This document shows, one piece after another, positions 36,294 through 43,155 of a stretch of DNA of 64,000 nt (within the stretch, counting starts at the first letter, position 1; each line of letters begins with the position of its first letter). This DNA comes from an uncultured Paracoccaceae bacterium. GTDB lineage: Bacteria > Pseudomonadota > Alphaproteobacteria > Rhodobacterales > Rhodobacteraceae. The translations under genes and the position numbers were made by a program. The notes beneath the pieces were generated by a model. The model saw only the letters and a program-made list of their open reading frames with translations. It did not search any database and was not told the DNA's origin. Where the stretch lies: assembly GCA_947488175.1 (NCBI GenBank), contig CANKYO010000007.1, positions 62,001 to 126,000 of the forward strand, written 5' to 3'.

Positions 36294-36701
36294 TCAGCGT
36301 CCCAGATTAAGAATGATGAACGCGATGCCAAGGGCCAGGCAGAGCGGGCCATAGATGCGGCGGTCCAACGTGGCAAAGGGTTCTTCCGGAGTCATCAGGC
36401 GCCATTTCTTCAGATAGGCCAGCGCGCCTCGGGCCAGAAATACCACCGTTGCCCCCATGAACAAGACGGTACGCAGGCTGCCCTGCGGCAGGAACAGAAC
36501 CCCCGCTGCCAGCAGGCTCAGCCCGCCCGCCACCAGAAAACATGGGATCGGCCCCGGCATCCGCGTGACACCGCGCGCGCCGACCACCGCCTTGGCCAGC
36601 GCCTCTTCATTCCGGATCGGCACCCAGACGCCAAAGCCCCACAGCGCATGAACCAAGGCCACGCCAAGCACCACGATCACAATGAAGCTGGACAGGATCA
36701 T
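36294..36701 (-). CDS. DUF3995-like membrane protein in urease operon
   Basis: A 135-residue protein with four transmembrane helices (ILSSFIVIVVLGVALVHALW, PCFLVAGGLSLLAAGVLFL, LFMGATVVFLARGALAYL, PLCLALGIAFIILNLG). The opening HALWGFGVWVPIRNEEAL resembles DUF3995. Its ATG overlaps the ureF stop (ATGA) and its stop is three bases from ureG, so it is translated as part of the urease accessory block. A part in nickel or urea/ammonia movement is possible but unproven. Confidence 0.8.
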   Translation of the reverse strand: MILSSFIVIVVLGVALVHALWGFGVWVPIRNEEALAKAVVGARGVTRMPGPIPCFLVAGGLSLLAAGVLFLPQGSLRTVLFMGATVVFLARGALAYLKKWRLMTPEEPFATLDRRIYGPLCLALGIAFIILNLGR

Positions 36702-37333
36702 GACCTGAAAATCCGCGGATAATGTGTTTCATGCTGCATTGAAGCGATATCGACAGCAAAGGCCGCACTGCCAATATCGTCAAGAGCCGCGGTCAATGCC
36801 TCTGCCCCCGTTTCAATGCACACCGGTGACAGACCCGCCAGAATGCGCTGCCCCTCGGTCTGGCCCAGCGGCATCAGACGGGTCGCGGCCTGTACGAGAT
36901 TGCTGACAAAGGCCTGAAGCCAGAGTTGCACAACAGGCCGCGCATCGAGCCCGATCAGACCAGCGGCCCGGCCAACCGCAACCGGGTAAGCCATATCCGG
37001 CAGATCAAGGCCCCAGACCGCACGGGTCGTGGCCGCAAACGCCGCGCCTTGCTGCAAGGTTTCTTCCCGCCGTTCGCGCGATGGGGCAAGGGCGGCAGCA
37101 AGCTCTGCGATTTCCGCCACATCCTCTGCCCCATGTGCGACGCATAGCAGGATGGCATCAGACCGGCCTGCACCATGAGTTATTACGGCACTTAGCCAGT
37201 CGGCTAAGCTTGCGGAATCTGTGACATCCCCGCGACTTACGGCGCGTTCCAAACCATGTGACCATGCAAAGGCGCCGACCGGATAGGATGGCGACAACCA
37301 TTGCGTCAGGGTCAGAAGATGATCGTCACGCAT
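36698..37333 (-). CDS. ureF: Urease accessory protein UreF
   Basis: UreF bridges UreD and UreG in the activation complex and gates UreG's GTP hydrolysis. The 211-residue product has the family opening LTLTQWLSPSYPVGAFAWSH, then GLERAVSRGDV and the helical core LQAFVSNLVQAATRLMPLGQ. The start at 37333 overlaps ureE by eight bases; the upstream extension of the frame lies inside ureE and is unlikely to be translated. Confidence 0.95.
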   Translation of the reverse strand: MRDDHLLTLTQWLSPSYPVGAFAWSHGLERAVSRGDVTDSASLADWLSAVITHGAGRSDAILLCVAHGAEDVAEIAELAAALAPSRERREETLQQGAAFAATTRAVWGLDLPDMAYPVAVGRAAGLIGLDARPVVQLWLQAFVSNLVQAATRLMPLGQTEGQRILAGLSPVCIETGAEALTAALDDIGSAAFAVDIASMQHETHYPRIFRS

Positions 37334-37781
37334 GGGAATGGCTGTGATCATGGCCCATGGTGCGGCCATGGCCATAGGCCCCGCCTTCGGGGGTGAAGGG
37401 ACCGTCGAAATCACTAACCGTGGCACCCAATTGTTCCAGCATGGCGCGCATGACCTTTTCACGCTGCACGACAAGCGCATCAGGCTCAATGGCACATGGC
37501 GCGTGCCGATTGCCGACATGCCAGGCCAACCGCACCAGATCACCAGTGACGCGCATCAGCGGCTCGTCCGCTGCGGCCACGCTGATGAATCGGCCATCCT
37601 CCAGTGCAAACGCATCCCCGGCATTCACGGATGTGGTTTGCGGCAGGTCCACCAGAAACCCCTCGCCCTCTGCCGTCTGCAGCCGTTTGCGACGAAGCAT
37701 GCGGGCATCATAGGTCAGCCGCACCGTGGCCGATGTTTCAACATCGGTCCCGCTGACAATCTGATGAGCAATCGCGGTCAT
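37326..37781 (-). CDS. ureE: Urease accessory nickel-binding protein UreE
   Basis: UreE is the metallochaperone that delivers Ni2+. The 151-residue protein shows the two domains, LTYDARMLRRKRLQTAEGEG and the C-terminal LAWHVGNRHAPCAIE with the conserved metal histidine. A short His tail (GHDHSHSHA) ends the protein. AGGA lies 9 bases before the ATG at 37781. It overlaps ureF by eight bases, so the two are translationally coupled. Confidence 0.95.
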   Translation of the reverse strand: MTAIAHQIVSGTDVETSATVRLTYDARMLRRKRLQTAEGEGFLVDLPQTTSVNAGDAFALEDGRFISVAAADEPLMRVTGDLVRLAWHVGNRHAPCAIEPDALVVQREKVMRAMLEQLGATVSDFDGPFTPEGGAYGHGRTMGHDHSHSHA

Positions 37782-37785
37782 CCGG

Positions 37786-38379
37786 TCAGTTCCTGATGGT
37801 CTTGATGTCGGCAACCGGATAAATATCAGCTTCCGTCATTTCATCGTCGAAATAGGAATGCAGCACGCTGATCCCCAGTTCGGGCAGATAATGCACGACC
37901 TCCTGATGGTCATAGTCGTCACTGGTATGCGAGAACGTGCCTGGGATCATCGCATAGCTGCATTTGCCATATGTGACAGCGGCGCGATCGCCCCAATCAA
38001 TCACGATGTTCTCGGGATATAACCCGCCACCATCGCGAACGGTGGTGCCAAACTTCATCTGCGTGTTGGGGTCAGGAAGTGGCATGTCACTGGCGGCCAT
38101 CCTAAAGGCAAAGACCGCCTGAGTGTAAGGATCAACCGATCCATCGACGACATCCGCAACCTCAAGCACATAAATCCCCTGCCCAAGCAAAGTGCGCGCG
38201 ACATAGCCATCTGTGTAGGTGCTGATCGTCTCGACCACGCCGGGACGCAGGGCGCGGTAGTCATCCGTTGTGCCGTCCGCCTGCACCAGACGGATGCCGC
38301 TGGCCAGATCCGCACCCACCGGGCAGGACGCCATGGCCGGTGTCGCAATAACGCAAGCCAAAAAAAGTCTGATCATCAT
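37786..38379 (-). CDS. Exported protein of unknown function in urease cluster
   Basis: The 197-residue product has a signal peptide (MMIRLFLACVIATPAMASCP) and a beta-rich body (VETISTYTDGYVARTLLGQG, FAFRMAASDMPLPDPNTQ, YPENIVIDWGDRAAVTYGKC). No family was recognised. Its stop lies only four bases before the ureE ATG, so it is probably co-translated with the accessory genes, although its start is separated from the DUF1127 gene by 135 bases containing large inverted repeats. Confidence 0.68.
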   Translation of the reverse strand: MMIRLFLACVIATPAMASCPVGADLASGIRLVQADGTTDDYRALRPGVVETISTYTDGYVARTLLGQGIYVLEVADVVDGSVDPYTQAVFAFRMAASDMPLPDPNTQMKFGTTVRDGGGLYPENIVIDWGDRAAVTYGKCSYAMIPGTFSHTSDDYDHQEVVHYLPELGISVLHSYFDDEMTEADIYPVADIKTIRN

Positions 38380-38433
38380 GCTGGGGCCCCTGCACTTCTG
38401 CACCGGTCCTCAGATTACGCCACCATGCGCCTG

Positions 38434-38478
38434 TTGCAATGACTTATCAGTGACTTGATCGGTCACATGTCATTGCAA
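38434..38478. repeat. Nested inverted repeats inside the urease cluster
   Basis: TTGCAATGAC (38434-38443) is matched exactly by GTCATTGCAA (38469-38478). Inside them GTGAC (38450-38454) is matched by GTCAC (38462-38466). The region lies between the DUF1127 gene and the exported-protein gene on the minus strand. It may be a terminator or processing site in RNA, or an operator for the downstream genes. Confidence 0.6.
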
Positions 38479-38514
38479 TTGGCGAAGGTCCATTTTTTCA
38501 GCGCTTCACGACGC

Positions 38515-38739
38515 TCAGGCGTCGTGACGGAACATCATGTTGACGGCCTCCGCACGGGTCAGACCGCGGGCAGCCAGATCGGCATCTGTCATGTTGTTGA
38601 TCTGACGGAGCGCTTGGGTGCGCGAATTGTTCTCGGCCAAGGAAATGAACCAGCGACCGATGGCCCGGAACGGTGTCAGCACCAGTTCGATCATCATTTC
38701 GCGGTTGGAAATCAGTGTGTTGTCGGTTTGGAAAGCCAT
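38515..38739 (-). CDS. DUF1127 small protein
   Basis: A 74-residue protein with the short Arg-rich DUF1127 domain at its C-terminus (ALRQINNMTDADLAARGLTR). Such proteins in Rhodobacter and Agrobacterium bind RNA and affect phosphate, stress or RNA turnover pathways. The N-terminal 40 residues form an extra helix (LVLTPFRAIGRWFISLAENN). It sits between ureC and ureE. Its stop codon lies inside a perfect hairpin (TCACGACGC/GCGTCGTGA, 38506-38527), but no T-run follows. Confidence 0.82.
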   Translation of the reverse strand: MAFQTDNTLISNREMMIELVLTPFRAIGRWFISLAENNSRTQALRQINNMTDADLAARGLTRAEAVNMMFRHDA

Positions 38740-38859
38740 GTTGTGCCTCTTTTCAGCGAATATCTTTCCTCCCTGCGACAGATGTAGTCTGGCACATGAG
38801 GTCCAACAATCGCCGAAGACGCATTCCGACTATGCGCCCAGCGCATTGATAACGTAGGG

Positions 38860-40620
38860 TCAGAAAAGGAAATAGCGCTGCGCCATGGGCAGACTTTCCG
38901 CAGGCTGACAGGTCAGCAGTTCACCATCGGCCCGCACCTCGTAGGTTTCGGGGTTCACTTCGACCTGCGGCATTGCATCGTTCAGCTTGAGATCCGTTTT
39001 GCCGATGCCCCGAGTGTTGACCACCTGCAGCGTCTGCTTGGCCAGTCCAAGGCTGTCGGCGATGCCCATGTCCTGCGCGGCTGCACTCACGAACGTGACC
39101 GCAGAGTGTTCGACAGACCGCCCGTAAGACCCGAACATCGGGCGGGTATAGACCGGCTGCGGCGTCGGGATCGATGCATTGGGGTCACCCATCTGTGCGG
39201 CCACAATCGTGCCGCCCATCAGGATCATCTCCGGCTTCACCCCGAAAAACGCAGGATTCCACAGCACCAGATCGGCCCGCTTGCCGATCTCGACCGAACC
39301 GACATGTGTCGAAATCCCATGTGCAATGGCCGGGTTGATCGTGTATTTCGCGATATAGCGACGGACACGCAGATTGTCGTTGTCGCCCGTCTCCTCGCTC
39401 AACTGCCCGCGCTGTACCTTCATCTTGTGCGCGGTTTGCCAGGTCCGGATGATCACCTCGCCCACGCGGCCCATGGCCTGACTGTCCGACGCGATGATCG
39501 AAAAAGCGCCCATGTCGTGCAGAATATCTTCTGCCGCGATGGTCTCACGCCGGATGCGGCTTTCGGCAAAGGCCACATCCTCGGGGATCGATTTGTCGAG
39601 GTGATGGCAGACCATCAGCATATCCAGATGCTCATCCACCGTATTGACAGTGAAGGGCCGCGTCGGGTTGGTCGACGATGGGATGACGTTCGGCTGACCA
39701 CAAATCTTGATGATATCCGGGGCATGGCCGCCGCCCGCCCCTTCGGTATGGAAGGCGTGGATCGTGCGGCCCTTCATCGCCGCCACCGTATTTTCCACGA
39801 ACCCGCTTTCATTCAGCGTATCGGTGTGGATCATCACCTGCACATCCATCGCGTCCGCCACGTTCAGGCAATTGTCGATGGCCGCCGGGGTCGTCCCCCA
39901 ATCTTCGTGCAGTTTCAGGCAGGCCGCCCCGGCCAATACCTGCTCTTCCAGCGCGGCGGGCAGTGACGCATTCCCCTTGCCCGCAAAACACAGGTTCATC
40001 GCAAAAGCATCCGCCGCCTGCAGCATCCGCCCGATATGCCAAGGGCCAGGTGTGCAGGTCGTGGCCAGGGTTCCGTGGGCCGGGCCGGTGCCGCCGCCGA
40101 TCATCGTGGTTAGGCCTGAATGCAGCGCATCCTCGATCTGTTGTGGGCAGATAAAATGGATATGGCTGTCGATGCCGCCTGCGGTCAGGATGCGTCCCTC
40201 GCCCGCAATCGCCTCTGTCCCCGGCCCGACGATGATATCGACGCCGGGCTGTGTATCGGGGTTGCCCGCCTTGCCGATTCCGACGATCTGACCATCCTTC
40301 AGCCCGACATCCGCTTTGATGATACCTGTCCAGTCGACGATCAGCGCGTTGGTGATGACGGTATCAACGGCACCCTCGGCGCGGGTGATCTGACTTTGAC
40401 CCATGCCATCGCGGATCACCTTGCCGCCGCCGAACTTGACCTCTTCACCGTAAAGCAACGCGTTGCTGCCAGACCCGCCGGTCGCTGCTGCCCCCGCCCG
40501 TTCAGCGGTCAGATCCCGCTCAACTTCGATGATCAGATCCGTATCAGCGAGCCTGACGCGGTCCCCCACCGTGGGGCCAAACATGGCGGCATAATCAGCG
40601 CGGGGGATCGTTGCAGGCAT
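38860..40620 (-). CDS. ureC: Urease alpha subunit (catalytic)
   Basis: UreC hydrolyses urea to ammonia and carbamate at a dinuclear nickel centre. Residues seen are the metal ligands in [14 protein letters not shown], the lysine to be carbamylated in [15 protein letters not shown] and [15 protein letters not shown], the flap with the reactive cysteine in MLMVCHHLD, and the ligand aspartate in [11 protein letters not shown]. Residues 39-56 form an extra Ala/Gly-rich stretch not present in Klebsiella UreC, giving 586 residues instead of 567. The H1-like gene separates it from ureB. Confidence 0.98.
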   Translation of the reverse strand: MPATIPRADYAAMFGPTVGDRVRLADTDLIIEVERDLTAERAGAAATGGSGSNALLYGEEVKFGGGKVIRDGMGQSQITRAEGAVDTVITNALIVDWTGIIKADVGLKDGQIVGIGKAGNPDTQPGVDIIVGPGTEAIAGEGRILTAGGIDSHIHFICPQQIEDALHSGLTTMIGGGTGPAHGTLATTCTPGPWHIGRMLQAADAFAMNLCFAGKGNASLPAALEEQVLAGAACLKLHEDWGTTPAAIDNCLNVADAMDVQVMIHTDTLNESGFVENTVAAMKGRTIHAFHTEGAGGGHAPDIIKICGQPNVIPSSTNPTRPFTVNTVDEHLDMLMVCHHLDKSIPEDVAFAESRIRRETIAAEDILHDMGAFSIIASDSQAMGRVGEVIIRTWQTAHKMKVQRGQLSEETGDNDNLRVRRYIAKYTINPAIAHGISTHVGSVEIGKRADLVLWNPAFFGVKPEMILMGGTIVAAQMGDPNASIPTPQPVYTRPMFGSYGRSVEHSAVTFVSAAAQDMGIADSLGLAKQTLQVVNTRGIGKTDLKLNDAMPQVEVNPETYEVRADGELLTCQPAESLPMAQRYFLF

Positions 40621-40632
40621 ATGGGTCTCCGG

Positions 40633-41430
40633 TCAGGTTTTCGCTGGGGCCTTTTCAGCGCTCCAAGGGGCGTCAGGCACAGTGATCTTCTTTGATTTTG
40701 GTGCGGGCTTGGCGGGCTTCGCCGGGGCTGCGACAGTTTCCGCGACGGGCTTCGACGGCTTTGTCGTGGCCTTTTTGGCCGGTGCTGGCTTTGCGCTTGT
40801 TGTCTTTTTCGGCGCTGCCGTTTTCGCCGTCTTTTTCTTTGGCGCTTCAACCTTGGCTGTGGTCTTTGCGACAGCTGGCTTTGGCGCGGCGACCTTGGCA
40901 ACAGGTTTTGGGGCAGGCTTGGCCTTTGCTGGTTTCGCAGCAGCCGCTTTCGGCACAACTGCTTCAGTTGTCAACTTGGTCGGGTCAGGCTTCACGGCTA
41001 CCTTTGCAGCAGGTGCCGTTTCAACGGGTTTGGCAGCGATGGTCGGCTTGGGTGCCGCGACCTTCGGGGTCGGTTTCGGTGCGGGCGCTTTTGTCACTGC
41101 CTTCTGTGCGACCGGGGCTACTGTTGCGGGCTTGGTGACAACCTCTGCCAATACCGGTTTGGGCGCGGGGGACTTGGCTGCAGATTTTGATGGCTTTGCC
41201 ACCGCGGATTTCTTTGCCGAGGCTGCCTTTTTGGCGACCGGCTTGGCCTTGGCCGCCTTTTTCGGGGAAGCCGCTGGCGCAGCCTCATTCCAGAACGGCA
41301 GCATCATGGCTTTCTGGGCGGCATAGGTCTGGTCCAGAACGGTCTGCGTCAGGCGCATCTGCTGGCCAATTACCGCGCTGGAGGCGCGCAGGATTTCGGC
41401 AGAAACGGTCAGTGTGAATGCTGGGGTCAT
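40633..41430 (-). CDS. Phasin-like head with Ala/Lys/Pro-rich histone H1-like tail
   Basis: The 265-residue product has a 45-residue helical head (SAEILRASSAVIGQQMRLTQ, ending MMLPFW) followed by ~215 residues dominated by Ala, Lys and Pro (AAPKP, AKKA, KPAPK). The tail is disordered, strongly basic and similar to AlgP/H1-type DNA- or polymer-binding tails; the head is vaguely phasin-like. It separates ureB from ureC. A consensus TATAAT lies 40 bases upstream, so it may be expressed apart from urease. It is not required by any known urease mechanism. Confidence 0.7.
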   Translation of the reverse strand: MTPAFTLTVSAEILRASSAVIGQQMRLTQTVLDQTYAAQKAMMLPFWNEAAPAASPKKAAKAKPVAKKAASAKKSAVAKPSKSAAKSPAPKPVLAEVVTKPATVAPVAQKAVTKAPAPKPTPKVAAPKPTIAAKPVETAPAAKVAVKPDPTKLTTEAVVPKAAAAKPAKAKPAPKPVAKVAAPKPAVAKTTAKVEAPKKKTAKTAAPKKTTSAKPAPAKKATTKPSKPVAETVAAPAKPAKPAPKSKKITVPDAPWSAEKAPAKT

Positions 41431-41468
41431 CTTTCGTCCTTCAGGTTAAGGGAAAATCTCGTGCCGCG

Positions 41469-41497
41469 ATTATATCCTACATACTTTGCGGTCGCAG
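41469..41497 (-). promoter_or_regulatory. Promoter-like -10 and hairpin before H1-like gene
   Basis: On the minus strand TATAAT (41469-41474) lies 38 bases before the ATG, with a weak -35 (CTGCGA) 17 bases upstream. The -35 region is part of a nine-pair hairpin (41488-41513), GCGGTCGCAG/CTGCGCCGC around CATTTTT, that follows the ureB stop. Confidence 0.5.
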
Positions 41498-41529
41498 CAT
41501 TTTTCTGCGCCGCAGCAAACTGAATACCC

Positions 41530-41835
41530 CTATAAATCGCCCATGACCTTGCCATTGAAGCCAAACACGCGGCGCCCGCCCGCAATCGGGATCAACGCCA
41601 CCTCCCGTCGCTGACCCGGTTCGAATCGCACTGCCGTCCCGGCGGCAATATCCAAACGCATCCCGTGCGCAGCGTCGCGGTCAAAATCCAACGCCGCATT
41701 CGTCTCGGCAAAATGAAAATGCGAACCAACCTGCACCGGCCGATCCCCGGTATTTGCAACCTCAATCACAGTCACCTCAGAGCCCGCATTCAAGGTAATA
41801 TCCCCTTCTGCGGCCATCACTTCACCCGGTTTCAT
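41530..41835 (-). CDS. ureB: Urease beta subunit
   Basis: UreB is a structural subunit of the (alpha beta gamma)3 enzyme. The 101-residue product begins [18 protein letters not shown] and carries the signature [40 protein letters not shown] and the [12 protein letters not shown] end. It follows ureA by 18 bases. Confidence 0.97.
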   Translation of the reverse strand: MKPGEVMAAEGDITLNAGSEVTVIEVANTGDRPVQVGSHFHFAETNAALDFDRDAAHGMRLDIAAGTAVRFEPGQRREVALIPIAGGRRVFGFNGKVMGDL

Positions 41836-41853
41836 GTGGTGCCCCCTCTTGTT

Positions 41854-42156
41854 TCAACGGATCGGATCATGGACCGTCACCAGCTTTGTGCCGTCGGGAA
41901 ATGTGGCTTCGACCTGCACCTCGTGGATCATCTCTGCGATGCCATCCATTACCTGATCGCGGGTGATGACATGCGCCCCGGCCTCCATCATATCGGCCAC
42001 GGACCGACCATCTCGGGCCCCTTCGACCACCGCGTCAGTGATCAGGGCAATCGCCTCGGGATAGTTCAGTTTCACACCACGGGCGAGCCGCTTGCGGGCA
42101 ACCTCGGCGGCCATGGCGATCAGCAGTTTGTCCTTTTCGCGCGGGGTCAGTTGCAT
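41854..42156 (-). CDS. ureA: Urease gamma subunit
   Basis: The 100-residue gamma subunit starts [20 protein letters not shown] and has the conserved [20 protein letters not shown] and the tail [21 protein letters not shown]. It is a structural part of the urease holoenzyme. It is separated by three bases from ureD and by 18 from ureB. Confidence 0.97.
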   Translation of the reverse strand: MQLTPREKDKLLIAMAAEVARKRLARGVKLNYPEAIALITDAVVEGARDGRSVADMMEAGAHVITRDQVMDGIAEMIHEVQVEATFPDGTKLVTVHDPIR

Positions 42157-42159
42157 ATC

Positions 42160-42999
42160 TCAAAGTCTCCAGACACGGGGCATCGGGGCCGATGTCAGCG
42201 CCTCGATCACGGGGATCAGATCGCGGCGCAGGGCAAAGCTGTCAGGCGCCAGAAAGCGTATCAGCAGAACATCATCAGCGATCAGGCTGGCACCGGCGGT
42301 TTCGGGCAAGGGCAAGGACCGCGCCGCATCGGGGGCCGCAAACAGAACCGTAGCCATGGCAGCGGCACCAGCGCCAATTGCCCTGCGTTGCAACGCTGCA
42401 TGCGCGTCACCGATCAGACGGACCGCATCGGCAAAGACAAGCCGCCCATCGCGATGAACTCGCCACTGATCGGTGAACCGCAGATCGTGCAACGCCTCGC
42501 CCATGGCCATCCGGCCAAACACCACCGGCTCCACAATCAGCGCGGTTGCATCCTGTGCCAGATCGACATGCAGACGACGATCCAGTGCTGCACCTTCAAA
42601 CAGGATGGTTTCCTGCGGAATCCAGTCGATGCGGCCACCCGGGCCAGCCTTCAGGCGTGTTTCAACCCGCGCCACCTGCCCCGGCTGCGCGCGATAGCCC
42701 CGCTCGGCCGCCTGCGATGACAGAACCAGATGCCCGCCGTCCGTCGCCGCAGCCTCGATCACCATCCGGTCGCCGCCGGTCAGTCCACCGGCAGTATTCA
42801 GAAACACCGCCTGCAGGGCCTGCTGTGCGTTGCGGGGAAACAGGGCCTTTAACGACCCACTCTGACGCAAGGTGTCGATCACCGTGTCAGGACCGCGCCG
42901 TTTCGCGACAAGCCGCAAGGCCCCACGGGCGCGCGGTGCGGCCTCAACAGTCTGAATCTGCGCAGCGTAGGTGATGGTAACAGCCCAACATTCAATCAA
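42160..42999 (-). CDS. ureD: Urease accessory protein UreD
   Basis: UreD is the scaffold that binds apourease and, with UreF and UreG, forms a tunnel for nickel. Motifs are LFPRNAQQALQAVFLNTAGG, the LTGGDRMVIEAAATDGGHLV block, PQETILFEGAALDRRLHVDL and EPVVFGRMAMGE. The start is ambiguous. A TTG at 42999 with AAAGG upstream gives 279 residues, near the family length, and a GTG at 43056 would add 19. It is the first gene of the cluster. Confidence 0.93.
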   Translation of the reverse strand: MIECWAVTITYAAQIQTVEAAPRARGALRLVAKRRGPDTVIDTLRQSGSLKALFPRNAQQALQAVFLNTAGGLTGGDRMVIEAAATDGGHLVLSSQAAERGYRAQPGQVARVETRLKAGPGGRIDWIPQETILFEGAALDRRLHVDLAQDATALIVEPVVFGRMAMGEALHDLRFTDQWRVHRDGRLVFADAVRLIGDAHAALQRRAIGAGAAAMATVLFAAPDAARSLPLPETAGASLIADDVLLIRFLAPDSFALRRDLIPVIEALTSAPMPRVWRL

Positions 43000-43108
43000 T
43001 TGGGCCTTTGCTGCCAAAGAATGCAGCGTCTTGGCCAGAACAAGGGGAGCGAGCACACTTCAAAAAGCGTCCCAGCACAAACAAGCCGCACAAAAAACGA
43101 GCACCGCA

Positions 43109-43136
43109 CAAAAAAAGGGCGCCAATAGGCGCCCTT
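43109..43136 (-). terminator. Intrinsic terminator of beta-helix gene
   Basis: GGGCGCC (43116-43122) pairs with GGCGCCC (43127-43133) around AATA. On the minus strand it is followed by TTTTTTT. It stops transcription from 45447 before ureD. Confidence 0.93.
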
Positions 43137-43155
43137 TGCAAAACCCCGAACCGGA

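Noticed and set aside
40692-41138. Long plus-strand frames opposite the Ala/Lys/Pro-rich gene
   Set aside because: They are complements of a low-complexity coding region and have no ribosome site; their hydrophobic Ala/Gly/Phe content is a mirror of the Lys/Pro codons.
43085-43115. Direct repeat CCGCACAAAAAA (twice) near the terminator at 43109
   Set aside because: The second copy is part of the A-run of an intrinsic terminator; two short copies are not enough for an iteron or CRISPR-like array.
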